Of a stretch of 47,832 nt of DNA, positions 41,233 to 47,832 are shown piece after piece (the first letter of the stretch is position 1; each line of letters starts with the position of its first letter). The notes under the pieces were generated by a model, which was given only the letters and a program-made list of their open reading frames with translations, did not search any database and had not been told where the DNA came from. The stretch spans positions 1 to 47,832 of the forward strand of contig JANPAS010000098.1 of NCBI GenBank assembly GCA_031430035.1. The letters run 5' to 3'. Made by a program: the position numbers and the translations under genes. The stretch is from JASGCK01 sp031430035 (GTDB lineage: Bacteria; Pseudomonadota; Gammaproteobacteria; Burkholderiales; Burkholderiaceae_C).

Positions 41233-42586
41233 CCGTCACAATCTCACCTTTAAACGAATACGCCTTTGCAACCGTAATCGTCACATCGACCAGCTGCCCA
41301 ATCAGGCGCGGGTTTCCAACAAAGCTCACCAAGCGATTGCATTCGGTGCGTCCCATCAATTGACCTTCTGATTTATTTGCGACGCTTTCAACCAAAACGC
41401 GCTGCACCGTGCCCAGTTTGCTCTCGGCAATCTTTTGCGCATTTGCTTCAATAGTCGCTTGCAAATGCTGCAAGCGTTTGAGCTTGACCTCGTGCGGCGT
41501 TGTGTCCTCTAAATTGGCCGCTGGCGTGCCTGGACGTGGGCTAAAAATGAAGCTGAAACTATTGTCAAAACCAATCTCGTTGATGAGATCCATCATCTTT
41601 TCAAAGTCCGCATCCGTCTCGCCCGGGAAGCCCACAATGAAGTCACTTGATATCGAAATGTCAGGGCGAATCGCACGCAACTTGCGAATCGAGCTTTTGA
41701 ATTGCAGCGAGGTATAGCCGCGCTTCATTGCCATCAAAATACGATCTGAGCCATGCTGCACAGGCAAGTGCAAGTGGTTGACCAGCTTGGGGTTGCGCGC
41801 GTAGCAGTCAATCAAGCGCTGACCAAATTCATTAGGGTGACTGGTCGTGTAGCGGATGCGCTGAATAGCCTTCATTTCACCAATGCGGTCTAACAAATAA
41901 GCGAAGTCCACGATCTCGCTCGTTTCGTCGCCCTTGGCTAAATACCCGCGATAGCCGTTCACGTTTTGGCCAAGCAAATTGACCTCGATCACACCCTGCT
42001 TTGTCAGGTGCGTAATTTCCGCCATCACGTCATCAAACGGACGACTCACCTCTTCGCCGCGCGTGTAAGGCACGACGCAGTACGAGCAATATTTGGAACA
42101 GCCTTCCATGATCGACACAAACGCGGAAGCCCCGTCCACACGGGCAGGCGGCAAGTGATCGAACTTTTCAATCTCAGGGAACGTGATATCAACCTGCGGT
42201 TTGTTTTTAGCTTTCCGAGCGTTCAAAAGTTCGGGCAGACGGTGCAGCGTTTGCGGCCCGAACACCACATCCACGTAGGGCGCGCGCGCGATGATGGCCG
42301 CGCCCTCTTGGCTGGCGACGCAGCCGCCCACACCAATTTGCACGCCTTTGGCCTTGAGGTGCTTCACACGCCCCAAATCGCTAAAGACTTTCTCTTGCGC
42401 TTTTTCACGCACCGAGCAGGTGTTAAACAAAATGAGATCCGCCTCATCGACGTTATCGGTTTTGGTGTAACCCTCGGCACCGTGCATCACATCCACCATC
42501 TTGTCCGAGTCGTACTCGTTCATTTGGCAGCCGAATGTTTTGATAAATACTTTTTTAGAGGAAACGGGAAGTAGTTCTGGAGTCAC
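41213..42586 (-). CDS. miaB: tRNA-2-methylthio-N6-dimethylallyladenosine synthase MiaB
   Basis: This 457-residue radical-SAM methylthiotransferase modifies A37 of tRNAs reading UNN codons. It has the N-terminal cluster cysteines in KTFGCQMNEYDS, NTCSVREKAQ and GGCVASQEG, and the radical SAM cysteines in CSKYCSYCVVPYTRG. A C-terminal TRAM domain is expected (about 380-445). The frame opens at a TTG (42667) inside xerD. I prefer the GTG at 42586, which gives the usual MiaB length and follows AGGC by 7 bases, so this start rests on a non-ATG codon. The 3' end overlaps the Dyp gene by 20 bases. Confidence 0.92.
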   Translation of the reverse strand: MTPELLPVSSKKVFIKTFGCQMNEYDSDKMVDVMHGAEGYTKTDNVDEADLILFNTCSVREKAQEKVFSDLGRVKHLKAKGVQIGVGGCVASQEGAAIIARAPYVDVVFGPQTLHRLPELLNARKAKNKPQVDITFPEIEKFDHLPPARVDGASAFVSIMEGCSKYCSYCVVPYTRGEEVSRPFDDVMAEITHLTKQGVIEVNLLGQNVNGYRGYLAKGDETSEIVDFAYLLDRIGEMKAIQRIRYTTSHPNEFGQRLIDCYARNPKLVNHLHLPVQHGSDRILMAMKRGYTSLQFKSSIRKLRAIRPDISISSDFIVGFPGETDADFEKMMDLINEIGFDNSFSFIFSPRPGTPAANLEDTTPHEVKLKRLQHLQATIEANAQKIAESKLGTVQRVLVESVANKSEGQLMGRTECNRLVSFVGNPRLIGQLVDVTITVAKAYSFKGEIVTGEVVLG

Positions 42587-42638
42587 GGGATTGCCTATCT
42601 GTGCATGCGTGTTGGGGGAAACAGCGATTATCCCAGAC

Positions 42639-43532
42639 TCACCCTCTTGGATGGTGCTGATGCACAATTTGCTTCAAACGCTCCCTCGCCACATGCGTAT
42701 AAATCGTCGTGGTCGTAATGTCCGCGTGGCCTAGCAGCAACTGCACCGCTCGCAAATCCGCACCGTGATTGAGCAAGTGCGTGGCAAAGGCATGACGCAA
42801 GGTGTGCGGCGAGAGTGGCGACGTGATGCCCGCCAGCAAGGCGTATTTTTTGATGATGTGCCAAAAGCCTTCCCGCGTCATGCTGCTCCCACGCGTGGTC
42901 ACAAACAAATCGTCGGTAAGCTGCCCATTCAAAATTTCAGGCCGCGACTCTTTTAAATAGCGCTCAATCCACTGCGCAGCAATCTGCCCAAACGGCACAA
43001 CGCGCTCTTTGCTGCCCTTGCCTGTGACGCGCAAAGCGTTGTCGTTCATGCTGACATAAAACGTCTTGAGGCTCACCAGTTCACTGACCCGCAGGCCGCA
43101 TGCGTAAAGGAGTTCCAGCATGGCTCGGTCGCGCAGACCTAGTGGGGTATCGATGTTGGGCGCTTGAAGTAGCGACTCAACTTGTGCCTCCGAAAGTGTC
43201 TTGATGGCGCGTTGAAGTGCTTTGGCGCTGACCAGTTTGAGCGTCGGGTCTTGCGCCATGTGGCGCTCGCGCACTGCCCACCTAAAAAATCGTTTGAAGG
43301 CCGCTTGGCGGCGATTGGCAGTCGTGCTTTTTGTAGTCGCGTGTTTAGCGGCAAAGTAACCGTCAATATCTGCTTGTAGGGCTTGCTCTAGGCTACGTCC
43401 CTGCTGCATCAACCACGTGCCAAAAAGCTTGAGATCGCGCCGATAGGCCTCTAAAGTGTTTTTAGCTAAGCCCTCTTCTAGCCACAGCGCATCAATGAAG
43501 CTATCGACCAGAACAAGGGCGGCGGCGGGCAT
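42639..43532 (-). CDS. xerD: Site-specific tyrosine recombinase XerD
   Basis: This 297-residue recombinase, with XerC, resolves chromosome dimers at dif. Catalytic residues R148 (YACGLRVSEL), K172 (GKGSKE), H243 and R246 (PHTLRH), H269 (LLGHAD) and Y278 (IYTH) are all present and fall within one position of the E. coli XerD residues, which argues for the housekeeping protein rather than a mobile-element integrase. The ATG shares an A with the TAA of the upstream Bug gene (TAATG). It precedes miaB by 52 bases. The length is standard. Confidence 0.94.
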   Translation of the reverse strand: MPAAALVLVDSFIDALWLEEGLAKNTLEAYRRDLKLFGTWLMQQGRSLEQALQADIDGYFAAKHATTKSTTANRRQAAFKRFFRWAVRERHMAQDPTLKLVSAKALQRAIKTLSEAQVESLLQAPNIDTPLGLRDRAMLELLYACGLRVSELVSLKTFYVSMNDNALRVTGKGSKERVVPFGQIAAQWIERYLKESRPEILNGQLTDDLFVTTRGSSMTREGFWHIIKKYALLAGITSPLSPHTLRHAFATHLLNHGADLRAVQLLLGHADITTTTIYTHVARERLKQIVHQHHPRG

Positions 43533-44497
43533 TAATCCAATTTCAATTTAGCAGTTTCCACTACTTTTTTGTACACCTCAAACTCCGCCTTCATTTGCGC
43601 TGCAAATTGCTCAGGCGTATTGGCAACTATCAACGAACCTGTATCTTCGATGCGTTTTTTGACAGCAGGATCTTCGACTGCCTTACGTACGCCTGCGCTA
43701 ATTTTTTCGACCACTTCTTTAGGGAGGTTTTTAGGCCCATAAATACCATAATACGCCATACGGTTCACGGGCTCTAAACCCATCTCTTTAAACGTAGGCA
43801 CGTTAGGCAGTACTGCTAAACGCATGGGCGCAGCCACCACAATTGGAATGAGCTTACCGTCTTTGATAAAGGGCAATGCCGAAGGAATGTTGTCAAAAAC
43901 GACAGCTACCTGACCACCAACCGTATCGCGCAGCGCGGGACCAGCTCCAGAATAAGGGATATGCGTCAAAAACACACCCGCCAAGCCCTTAAAAAGCTCG
44001 GTTTGTAAGTGACCAATGCCGCCCACGCCAGAGGACGCATAGGAGTATTTGCCTGGATTCTTTTTTAATTCAGCAATAAAGCCTTTGTAGTCCCGTGCAG
44101 GAAAGCTTGGGTGAACAGCAATGACGTTAGGCGTTGCCGCAATATTAATAATCGGAGTGAAATCGGTGAGTGGGTTGTAAGGGGTTTTGGGGTTAATCGC
44201 AGGATTAGCCGCCGTTGTCGATACCGTGGCCATGCCAAGGTTATAGCCGTCTGGCGCTGCTCTGGAAGTCTCAGCCGCCCCGACCACCCCGCCGCCGCCA
44301 ACCTTATTAATAATGATGACGGATTGCCCAAGCGACTTGCCTAGCGGCTCAGAAATCACACGCGCCACAATGTCTGTTGTTCCGCCCGGCGCAAAAGGTA
44401 CTTGCAACGTAATGGGTTTGTTAGGGTAATTTTGCGCAAATGCACTGATGCCCACCAACGCGACCGTGCAAGCCAAAGTAAGTTTGATGTATCTCAT
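43532..44497 (-). CDS. Tripartite tricarboxylate transporter (Bug) substrate-binding protein 4
   Basis: This 321-residue periplasmic receptor has a signal peptide (MRYIKLTLACTVAL, cleavage near AFAQN). Landmarks are VPFAPGGTTDIVAR, VIIINKVGGGGVVGA (the usual Asn-rich loop), APDGYNLGMA and YNPLTDFTPI. AGGA lies about 9 bases before the ATG. Unlike the other three Bug genes, it is placed next to housekeeping genes, its stop overlapping the xerD start. It has no TctA/TctB partner. Ligand is probably a carboxylic acid but cannot be named. Confidence 0.88.
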   Translation of the reverse strand: MRYIKLTLACTVALVGISAFAQNYPNKPITLQVPFAPGGTTDIVARVISEPLGKSLGQSVIIINKVGGGGVVGAAETSRAAPDGYNLGMATVSTTAANPAINPKTPYNPLTDFTPIINIAATPNVIAVHPSFPARDYKGFIAELKKNPGKYSYASSGVGGIGHLQTELFKGLAGVFLTHIPYSGAGPALRDTVGGQVAVVFDNIPSALPFIKDGKLIPIVVAAPMRLAVLPNVPTFKEMGLEPVNRMAYYGIYGPKNLPKEVVEKISAGVRKAVEDPAVKKRIEDTGSLIVANTPEQFAAQMKAEFEVYKKVVETAKLKLD

Positions 44498-44532
44498 TTG
44501 TAAATCCTGTCATTAAATGTTGAAAGATGATT

Positions 44533-45291
44533 CTAAGACTGCGGCGGCGCCACCGGGCTAAGTAGTTTCATCCACTTTTTAGCTGGTAATTCCCAGCGCG
44601 AATCAATGGCTTGGGCACGTTGCGCCAAAACCTCTCGCGATACATTCGGCGCAGTCCGAAATGCCATCACCACCGTATTACCCTCTCGCGTTGGTTTGAA
44701 TGCCCACACGCAATCGGCACCAAAAACTTGTTTGATTTTTTCTAAGCTGGCTTTATAGCTGTTATCGCGACCAAACAAATTAACGGTCATCACACCCTCA
44801 TCTGTCAGCACCGAGCGACAGTCAGCATAGAAGGAGGCGGAATCCATCACTGGAGCAGCGGCTTCATGATCATATAGATCGACGGCCAACGCATCAATAG
44901 CTCCTAGCCAGCGCGCAGATTTGATCTCATTGGCGGCATCCGCCAGCACAATTTGCAACCGATTATTGTCCGGTGGGAGTTTAAACCACTGCTGGCACAT
45001 AGTGATTACTTTTGGGTTAATTTCTATTGCACTCGTCCGCATCCCCAAAATTTTGTAACAACACTTGGTAATAGCGGCAGCCCCGAGCCCTAGTTGCAAG
45101 GCTTGTCGATCTTTGACAGAAGTGCCGGGTACAAAAAGCAGCCATGCCATCATGCGCTGCACATACTCCAGTTCAATTTTGAATGGTGTTTTGATCGTCA
45201 TCGTGCCTTGCACCCATGGCGTATCAAGATGCAAGCAGCGCACACCATCCCATTCGCTTAGACTGACATTAGGGAATTTTTTAACGACCAT
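44533..45291 (-). CDS. Spermidine-synthase-like methyltransferase-fold protein
   Basis: This 252-residue protein has the spermidine synthase Rossmann-like domain: LQLGLGAAAITK (67-78), SAIEINPKVI with the acidic residue that binds the cofactor ribose, LADAANEI and an aspartate in VDLYDHEAA. It lacks the N-terminal beta domain of full SpeE, so it is a short form. In bacteria such proteins may transfer aminopropyl or methyl groups or may be inactive relatives. It is divergent from the TPR genes over 49 to 76 bases. The actual reaction is not assignable. Confidence 0.8.
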   Translation of the reverse strand: MVVKKFPNVSLSEWDGVRCLHLDTPWVQGTMTIKTPFKIELEYVQRMMAWLLFVPGTSVKDRQALQLGLGAAAITKCCYKILGMRTSAIEINPKVITMCQQWFKLPPDNNRLQIVLADAANEIKSARWLGAIDALAVDLYDHEAAAPVMDSASFYADCRSVLTDEGVMTVNLFGRDNSYKASLEKIKQVFGADCVWAFKPTREGNTVVMAFRTAPNVSREVLAQRAQAIDSRWELPAKKWMKLLSPVAPPQS

Positions 45292-45306
45292 TTTTGGGGT
45301 ATTTTT

Positions 45307-45335
45307 TTAAAATTTGCACACTAAAAGCCTATAAT
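45307..45335 (+). promoter_or_regulatory. Predicted promoter of the TPR/NTF2-like gene pair
   Basis: A perfect -10 TATAAT (45330-45335) has a weak -35 TTAAAA (45307-45312) 17 bases upstream. Transcription would start near 45342, which excludes the frame's GTG at 45341 as start codon and supports the ATG at 45368. Confidence 0.6.
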
Positions 45336-45367
45336 CTAGGGTGCCAATTTTGTATACACACCCTTAC

Positions 45368-46231
45368 ATGCTCCGACATTTCCTTTCGCGCCGCATCCTC
45401 GCTTTTGTTAGAGCGTACGCTTATGCGTTGGCTCTTGGCATCAGTTTGAGCTCAAACGCGATTGCACAAAATAACGAAATCGACCAAATTGCCAAGGCGA
45501 ACGATTTTGTCTCTAATCGTAACTGGTCGGCTGCTGAGGCAATCCTAATTCCTCTGACGCAAAGCCAACCGAAAAACCCTTTCATTTTTTACGATCTTGC
45601 GCAAGTCTACGAAAACACCAACCGTGTGGATTTGGCAAAGCAAATTTATCAAGGACTCACCAACACACTGAGTGCTGACTCCAATCAATACACGGTAGTT
45701 GTCCGTGCGCCCTACGCTAGTCGATTGGTAAGTTTGGTGTCCCTTGCGCAAGCCAAACTCGATGCCATTAACGCCAGACCAGCTATCGTGCCGCAGCGCA
45801 TAGCCACCATTCCGCCATCGTCATTGACGACAACCGCCATATCAGCAACGTCAACCACGACCAAACAAACCAGCCGTTCGCAATCTTTGAGAGAAAACCA
45901 TTCGACGGTAAGCGTAGCCATGAAAAGTTGGGCAACAGCGTGGGCAAACAAAAATTTAACAAGCTATTACGCTAGCTATACGCCTGATTTTCGCGGCGAG
46001 ATGGCCACACGGGCAGCATGGGAAAATAAACGCCGAGAGGCGATTGATCGTGAAACTAATATTGAAATTAATTTCAAAAATCTTGAAATAACAAGTCTGT
46101 CACCCACCAGTGTTCAAGCTCGGTTTTTACAGTCCTATTTTTCTGACAACCAAAGCAGCAAAGCTCGCAAGACTTTGCTCTTCACATTAAGTAATGGCCG
46201 CTGGCTCATCGAGCGCGAAACAACTAAGTAA
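45368..46231 (+). CDS. Exported TPR plus NTF2/Cds6-like domain protein, copy 1
   Basis: This 287-residue protein has a signal peptide (about residues 1-33, cleavage near NAIAQ). One or two TPR-like helices follow (NWSAAEAIL and PFIFYDLAQVYENTNRVDLA, about 48-90), then a low-complexity Thr/Ser linker (about 145-180). The C-terminal domain of the Cds6/SnoaL-like NTF2 fold (about 188-287) has MKSWATAWANKNLTSYYAS and the ending NGRWLIERE. Such C-terminal domains are found attached to L,D-transpeptidases and other exported proteins. It is 22 bases before a paralogue with the same architecture. It is probably periplasmic and scaffold-like; function unknown. Confidence 0.84.
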   Translation: MLRHFLSRRILAFVRAYAYALALGISLSSNAIAQNNEIDQIAKANDFVSNRNWSAAEAILIPLTQSQPKNPFIFYDLAQVYENTNRVDLAKQIYQGLTNTLSADSNQYTVVVRAPYASRLVSLVSLAQAKLDAINARPAIVPQRIATIPPSSLTTTAISATSTTTKQTSRSQSLRENHSTVSVAMKSWATAWANKNLTSYYASYTPDFRGEMATRAAWENKRREAIDRETNIEINFKNLEITSLSPTSVQARFLQSYFSDNQSSKARKTLLFTLSNGRWLIERETTK

Positions 46232-46253
46232 TGACGATAGGAATCAACCGAAT

Positions 46254-47114
46254 ATGACAACTCACTCAAGACTCTTGCAAGCGCTGTGTACAACCTTAAT
46301 TTCGAGCGTAACTGCTCTGCTACTAAACAGCACTGCCCTTGGACAAAGCCGAACGCCTGATGTGCCACTGACACCTTTGGGCGAGGCACAAGCAGCGCTG
46401 GAGAGGCGCGACTGGGCTAGTGCAGAGACGTTGCTTAATCCACTACTCAAAGTTGAACCAAAAAACCCATTTGCTTATTTTGAAATGGCGCAGTTGTATG
46501 AAAATACCAACCGCATACAGGCTGCAAAAAATATTTACCAAGCGATTGCCGCTATTCCAGAAGCGGAAAAATCAAACTTCGTGGTCATCGCAATCAAAGA
46601 CAATAAAAAATATATGGTCTTGCTACCAAATTTGGCGCAAGAAAGATTAGATGCTCTCAATAAGGCGGCTCCAACAGCAGCGGTCACCTCACCAGCAAAC
46701 CTTACTGCGCGCTCGACTGCACCAGTCGCGGTGGCTCCCACGACTTCAGCCGCCCCCATATCATCCCCCTCCACTGTCGAGAACGCGCCTCCTGTTGTGG
46801 CTATGCGCCAATGGCAGGCGGCATGGCAATCTAAACAGTTAGCTGCGTACTTTGCCAGCTATGTTTCTGGCTTTAAAGGTGATACGGCAACGTCGGGGGC
46901 TTGGCAAAAGGCAAGAGCTCAGCGTATCAACACTAAAAGCAAAATTTCTATCAATGCCTACGATATCGCCTTGACACCCTTAGATGCAAAGCAAGTGCAA
47001 CTAGACTTCACCCAAGCCTATGTGTCCAACTCTTTTGTTGACATCACTCGCAAAACCTTGGTCATGATCAACAGCAATGGGCGTTGGCTCATCACAAAAG
47101 AAACGACCAAATAG
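46254..47114 (+). CDS. Exported TPR plus NTF2/Cds6-like domain protein, copy 2
   Basis: This 286-residue paralogue of the preceding gene has a signal peptide (about 1-30, cleavage near LGQS). The TPR-like block ERRDWASAETLLNPL and FAYFEMAQLYENTNRIQAA nearly repeats copy 1, an Ala/Pro/Thr-rich linker (about 140-175) follows, and then a Cds6/SnoaL-like domain with MRQWQAAWQSKQLAAYFAS and the ending NGRWLITKE. The ATG at 46254 has AGGA about 11 bases upstream; the earlier frame start lies inside copy 1. Its last 114 bases are antisense to the 3' end of tatD. Tandem duplication with later divergence is the simplest origin. Confidence 0.84.
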   Translation: MTTHSRLLQALCTTLISSVTALLLNSTALGQSRTPDVPLTPLGEAQAALERRDWASAETLLNPLLKVEPKNPFAYFEMAQLYENTNRIQAAKNIYQAIAAIPEAEKSNFVVIAIKDNKKYMVLLPNLAQERLDALNKAAPTAAVTSPANLTARSTAPVAVAPTTSAAPISSPSTVENAPPVVAMRQWQAAWQSKQLAAYFASYVSGFKGDTATSGAWQKARAQRINTKSKISINAYDIALTPLDAKQVQLDFTQAYVSNSFVDITRKTLVMINSNGRWLITKETTK

Positions 47115-47832
47115 CTGTTTGACGTTGCACGTGGTTTGCGCTGCAACAGTGGATGCATCTGCACCACGTAAACCCGCCAAAACTGCGCCAATCCGAGGTA
47201 ACTCGATTGGCGTATTTTTTTGCGCAATTTTTCCTTGCATTCGGTCATCAGCCGTGGCATACAACCACTGCGGCGGAATGTCTGGTGCGTCAGTCTCCAG
47301 CACAATAGACGTGAGTGGTAACTCGGTCGCTAGTCGTCTAATTTGCAGTGAGCGCTCATAGGTCAGCGTTCCGCCAAAGCCCAGCTTGAAACCTAAGTCG
47401 ATAAAGCTTTGTGCTTGCTGCAAGCTGCCGTTAAAAGCATGTGCAATACCGCCACGGAGCACGCGGCCTTCTGGCCTGTAGGGCTTATCCCGCAAGCCTT
47501 TCAAGAGCATATCGGCACTCCTGCGCACATGCAAAATCACGGGTAGATCAAAGCGTTTAGCAAGCTTGAGCTGCGCCGTATAAAAATGCCATTGTTTCTC
47601 GCGCATCTGGGGAGTGCAAAGCTCGGGGACGAAGTAATCAAGTCCTATTTCACCTACTGCAATCAAACGCTTATCGCCTTGCAGTCGCTCAAGTTCTGAC
47701 TCCAAAAAAACCAAATCATCGTCATTCGCTTTTGGCACATAGAGTGGATGAATTCCCAGCGCATACACATCGCCGTGCTTGTGTGCAAGTGCTCTCACTG
47801 TTTCAAAATTAGCGCGTTCCACAGCTGGAATC
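47001..47832 (-). CDS. tatD: TatD-family metal-dependent hydrolase / DNase, partial
   Basis: The 5' end of this gene is outside the window; the frame is open to the edge, where it reads IPAV-ERANF, a TatD segment. Visible motifs are AVGEIGLDYF (metal Glu), ILHVRRS (metal His), and LETDAPDIPPQ near the C-terminus (metal Asp). TatD proteins are 3'-5' DNases and TIM-barrel hydrolases active in the cytoplasm. The usual family end is near the KQLFGRF segment, but this frame continues about 30 more residues, and the last 114 bases are antisense to the second TPR/NTF2-like gene. Confidence 0.9.
   Translation of the reverse strand, partial: IPAVERANFETVRALAHKHGDVYALGIHPLYVPKANDDDLVFLESELERLQGDKRLIAVGEIGLDYFVPELCTPQMREKQWHFYTAQLKLAKRFDLPVILHVRRSADMLLKGLRDKPYRPEGRVLRGGIAHAFNGSLQQAQSFIDLGFKLGFGGTLTYERSLQIRRLATELPLTSIVLETDAPDIPPQWLYATADDRMQGKIAQKNTPIELPRIGAVLAGLRGADASTVAAQTTCNVKQLFGRFFCDEPTPIAVDHDQGFASDVNKRVGHIGLGEV

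Noticed and set aside
42587..42667. TTG start of miaB inside xerD
   Set aside because: It would add 27 residues unlike MiaB N-termini; a GTG at 42586 gives the family's normal length.
42639..43532. Integrase of a mobile element
   Set aside because: Catalytic residues and length match housekeeping XerD, it is adjacent to miaB, and no attachment repeats or element genes are nearby.
1..47832. tRNA, rRNA, CRISPR array, insertion sequence or prophage genes
   Set aside because: No repeat-spacer pattern, transposase or phage protein frame, or tRNA cloverleaf could be recognised in the few short gaps between genes.

Overview
The window looks like chromosome of a betaproteobacterium, most likely order Burkholderiales. 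The reasons are four tripartite-tricarboxylate (Bug-type) periplasmic receptors, a DUF1841 protein, a di-haem cytochrome c4, the cyaY / lptM-lysA arrangement beside a PBP1A gene, a long (about 400 residue) TrpS, and many aromatic-catabolism genes under LysR and IclR regulators. Coding density is very high. I see no tRNA, rRNA, CRISPR array, insertion sequence or prophage, and no gap over 300 bases without a gene. The family or genus cannot be fixed from this sequence alone.

Region 1 (1-6467): a minus-strand branched-chain-amino-acid-type ABC transporter (livK, livH, livM, livG, livF; livF is cut by the window edge). It is divergent from an IclR-family regulator followed by a TetR-family regulator. 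A repeated GAACGAT operator and an intrinsic terminator inside the transporter operon are visible. A PPOX-fold flavoprotein follows.

Region 2 (6509-12903): a minus-strand trio (shikimate-dehydrogenase-like protein, ketopantoate-reductase-like protein, type II dehydroquinase) divergent from a TRAP transporter (dctQ, dctM, dctP) and a Gfo/Idh/MocA oxidoreductase. Together they suggest uptake and oxidation of a quinate- or shikimate-like hydroaromatic acid.

Region 3 (12912-14987): DUF1841 protein, cytochrome c4 and a MoxR-type AAA ATPase with no VWA partner next to it.

Region 4 (14998-23875): an eight-gene minus-strand operon divergent from a LysR regulator. It encodes an MFS carrier, a Bug receptor, a glutathione S-transferase, an aldehyde dehydrogenase, a lignostilbene-dioxygenase-like carotenoid oxygenase, a secreted SnoaL/NTF2-like protein, a membrane-anchored intradiol-dioxygenase-like protein and a PhlG-type C-C hydrolase. 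This combination points to catabolism of a stilbenoid or acyl-phenol plant compound and is the best candidate for an undescribed pathway.

Region 5 (23878-32982): a second operon divergent from another LysR regulator. It encodes an ACMSD-like amidohydrolase, a Bug receptor, a ThDP enzyme, a type I extradiol dioxygenase, a fumarylacetoacetate-hydrolase-family enzyme, an MhpA-like flavin hydroxylase and a second Bug receptor. It reads as a meta-cleavage route for a hydroxylated, probably carboxylated, aromatic acid.

Region 6 (32995-47832): mainly housekeeping genes. They are a GlcG/HbpS-like protein, lysA, lptM (a 40-residue lipoprotein), cyaY, mrcA, trpS, an M50 protease, a PHP phosphoesterase, a Dyp peroxidase, miaB, xerD, a fourth Bug receptor, a spermidine-synthase-like protein, a tandem pair of TPR plus NTF2-like exported proteins, and a tatD gene cut by the right edge.
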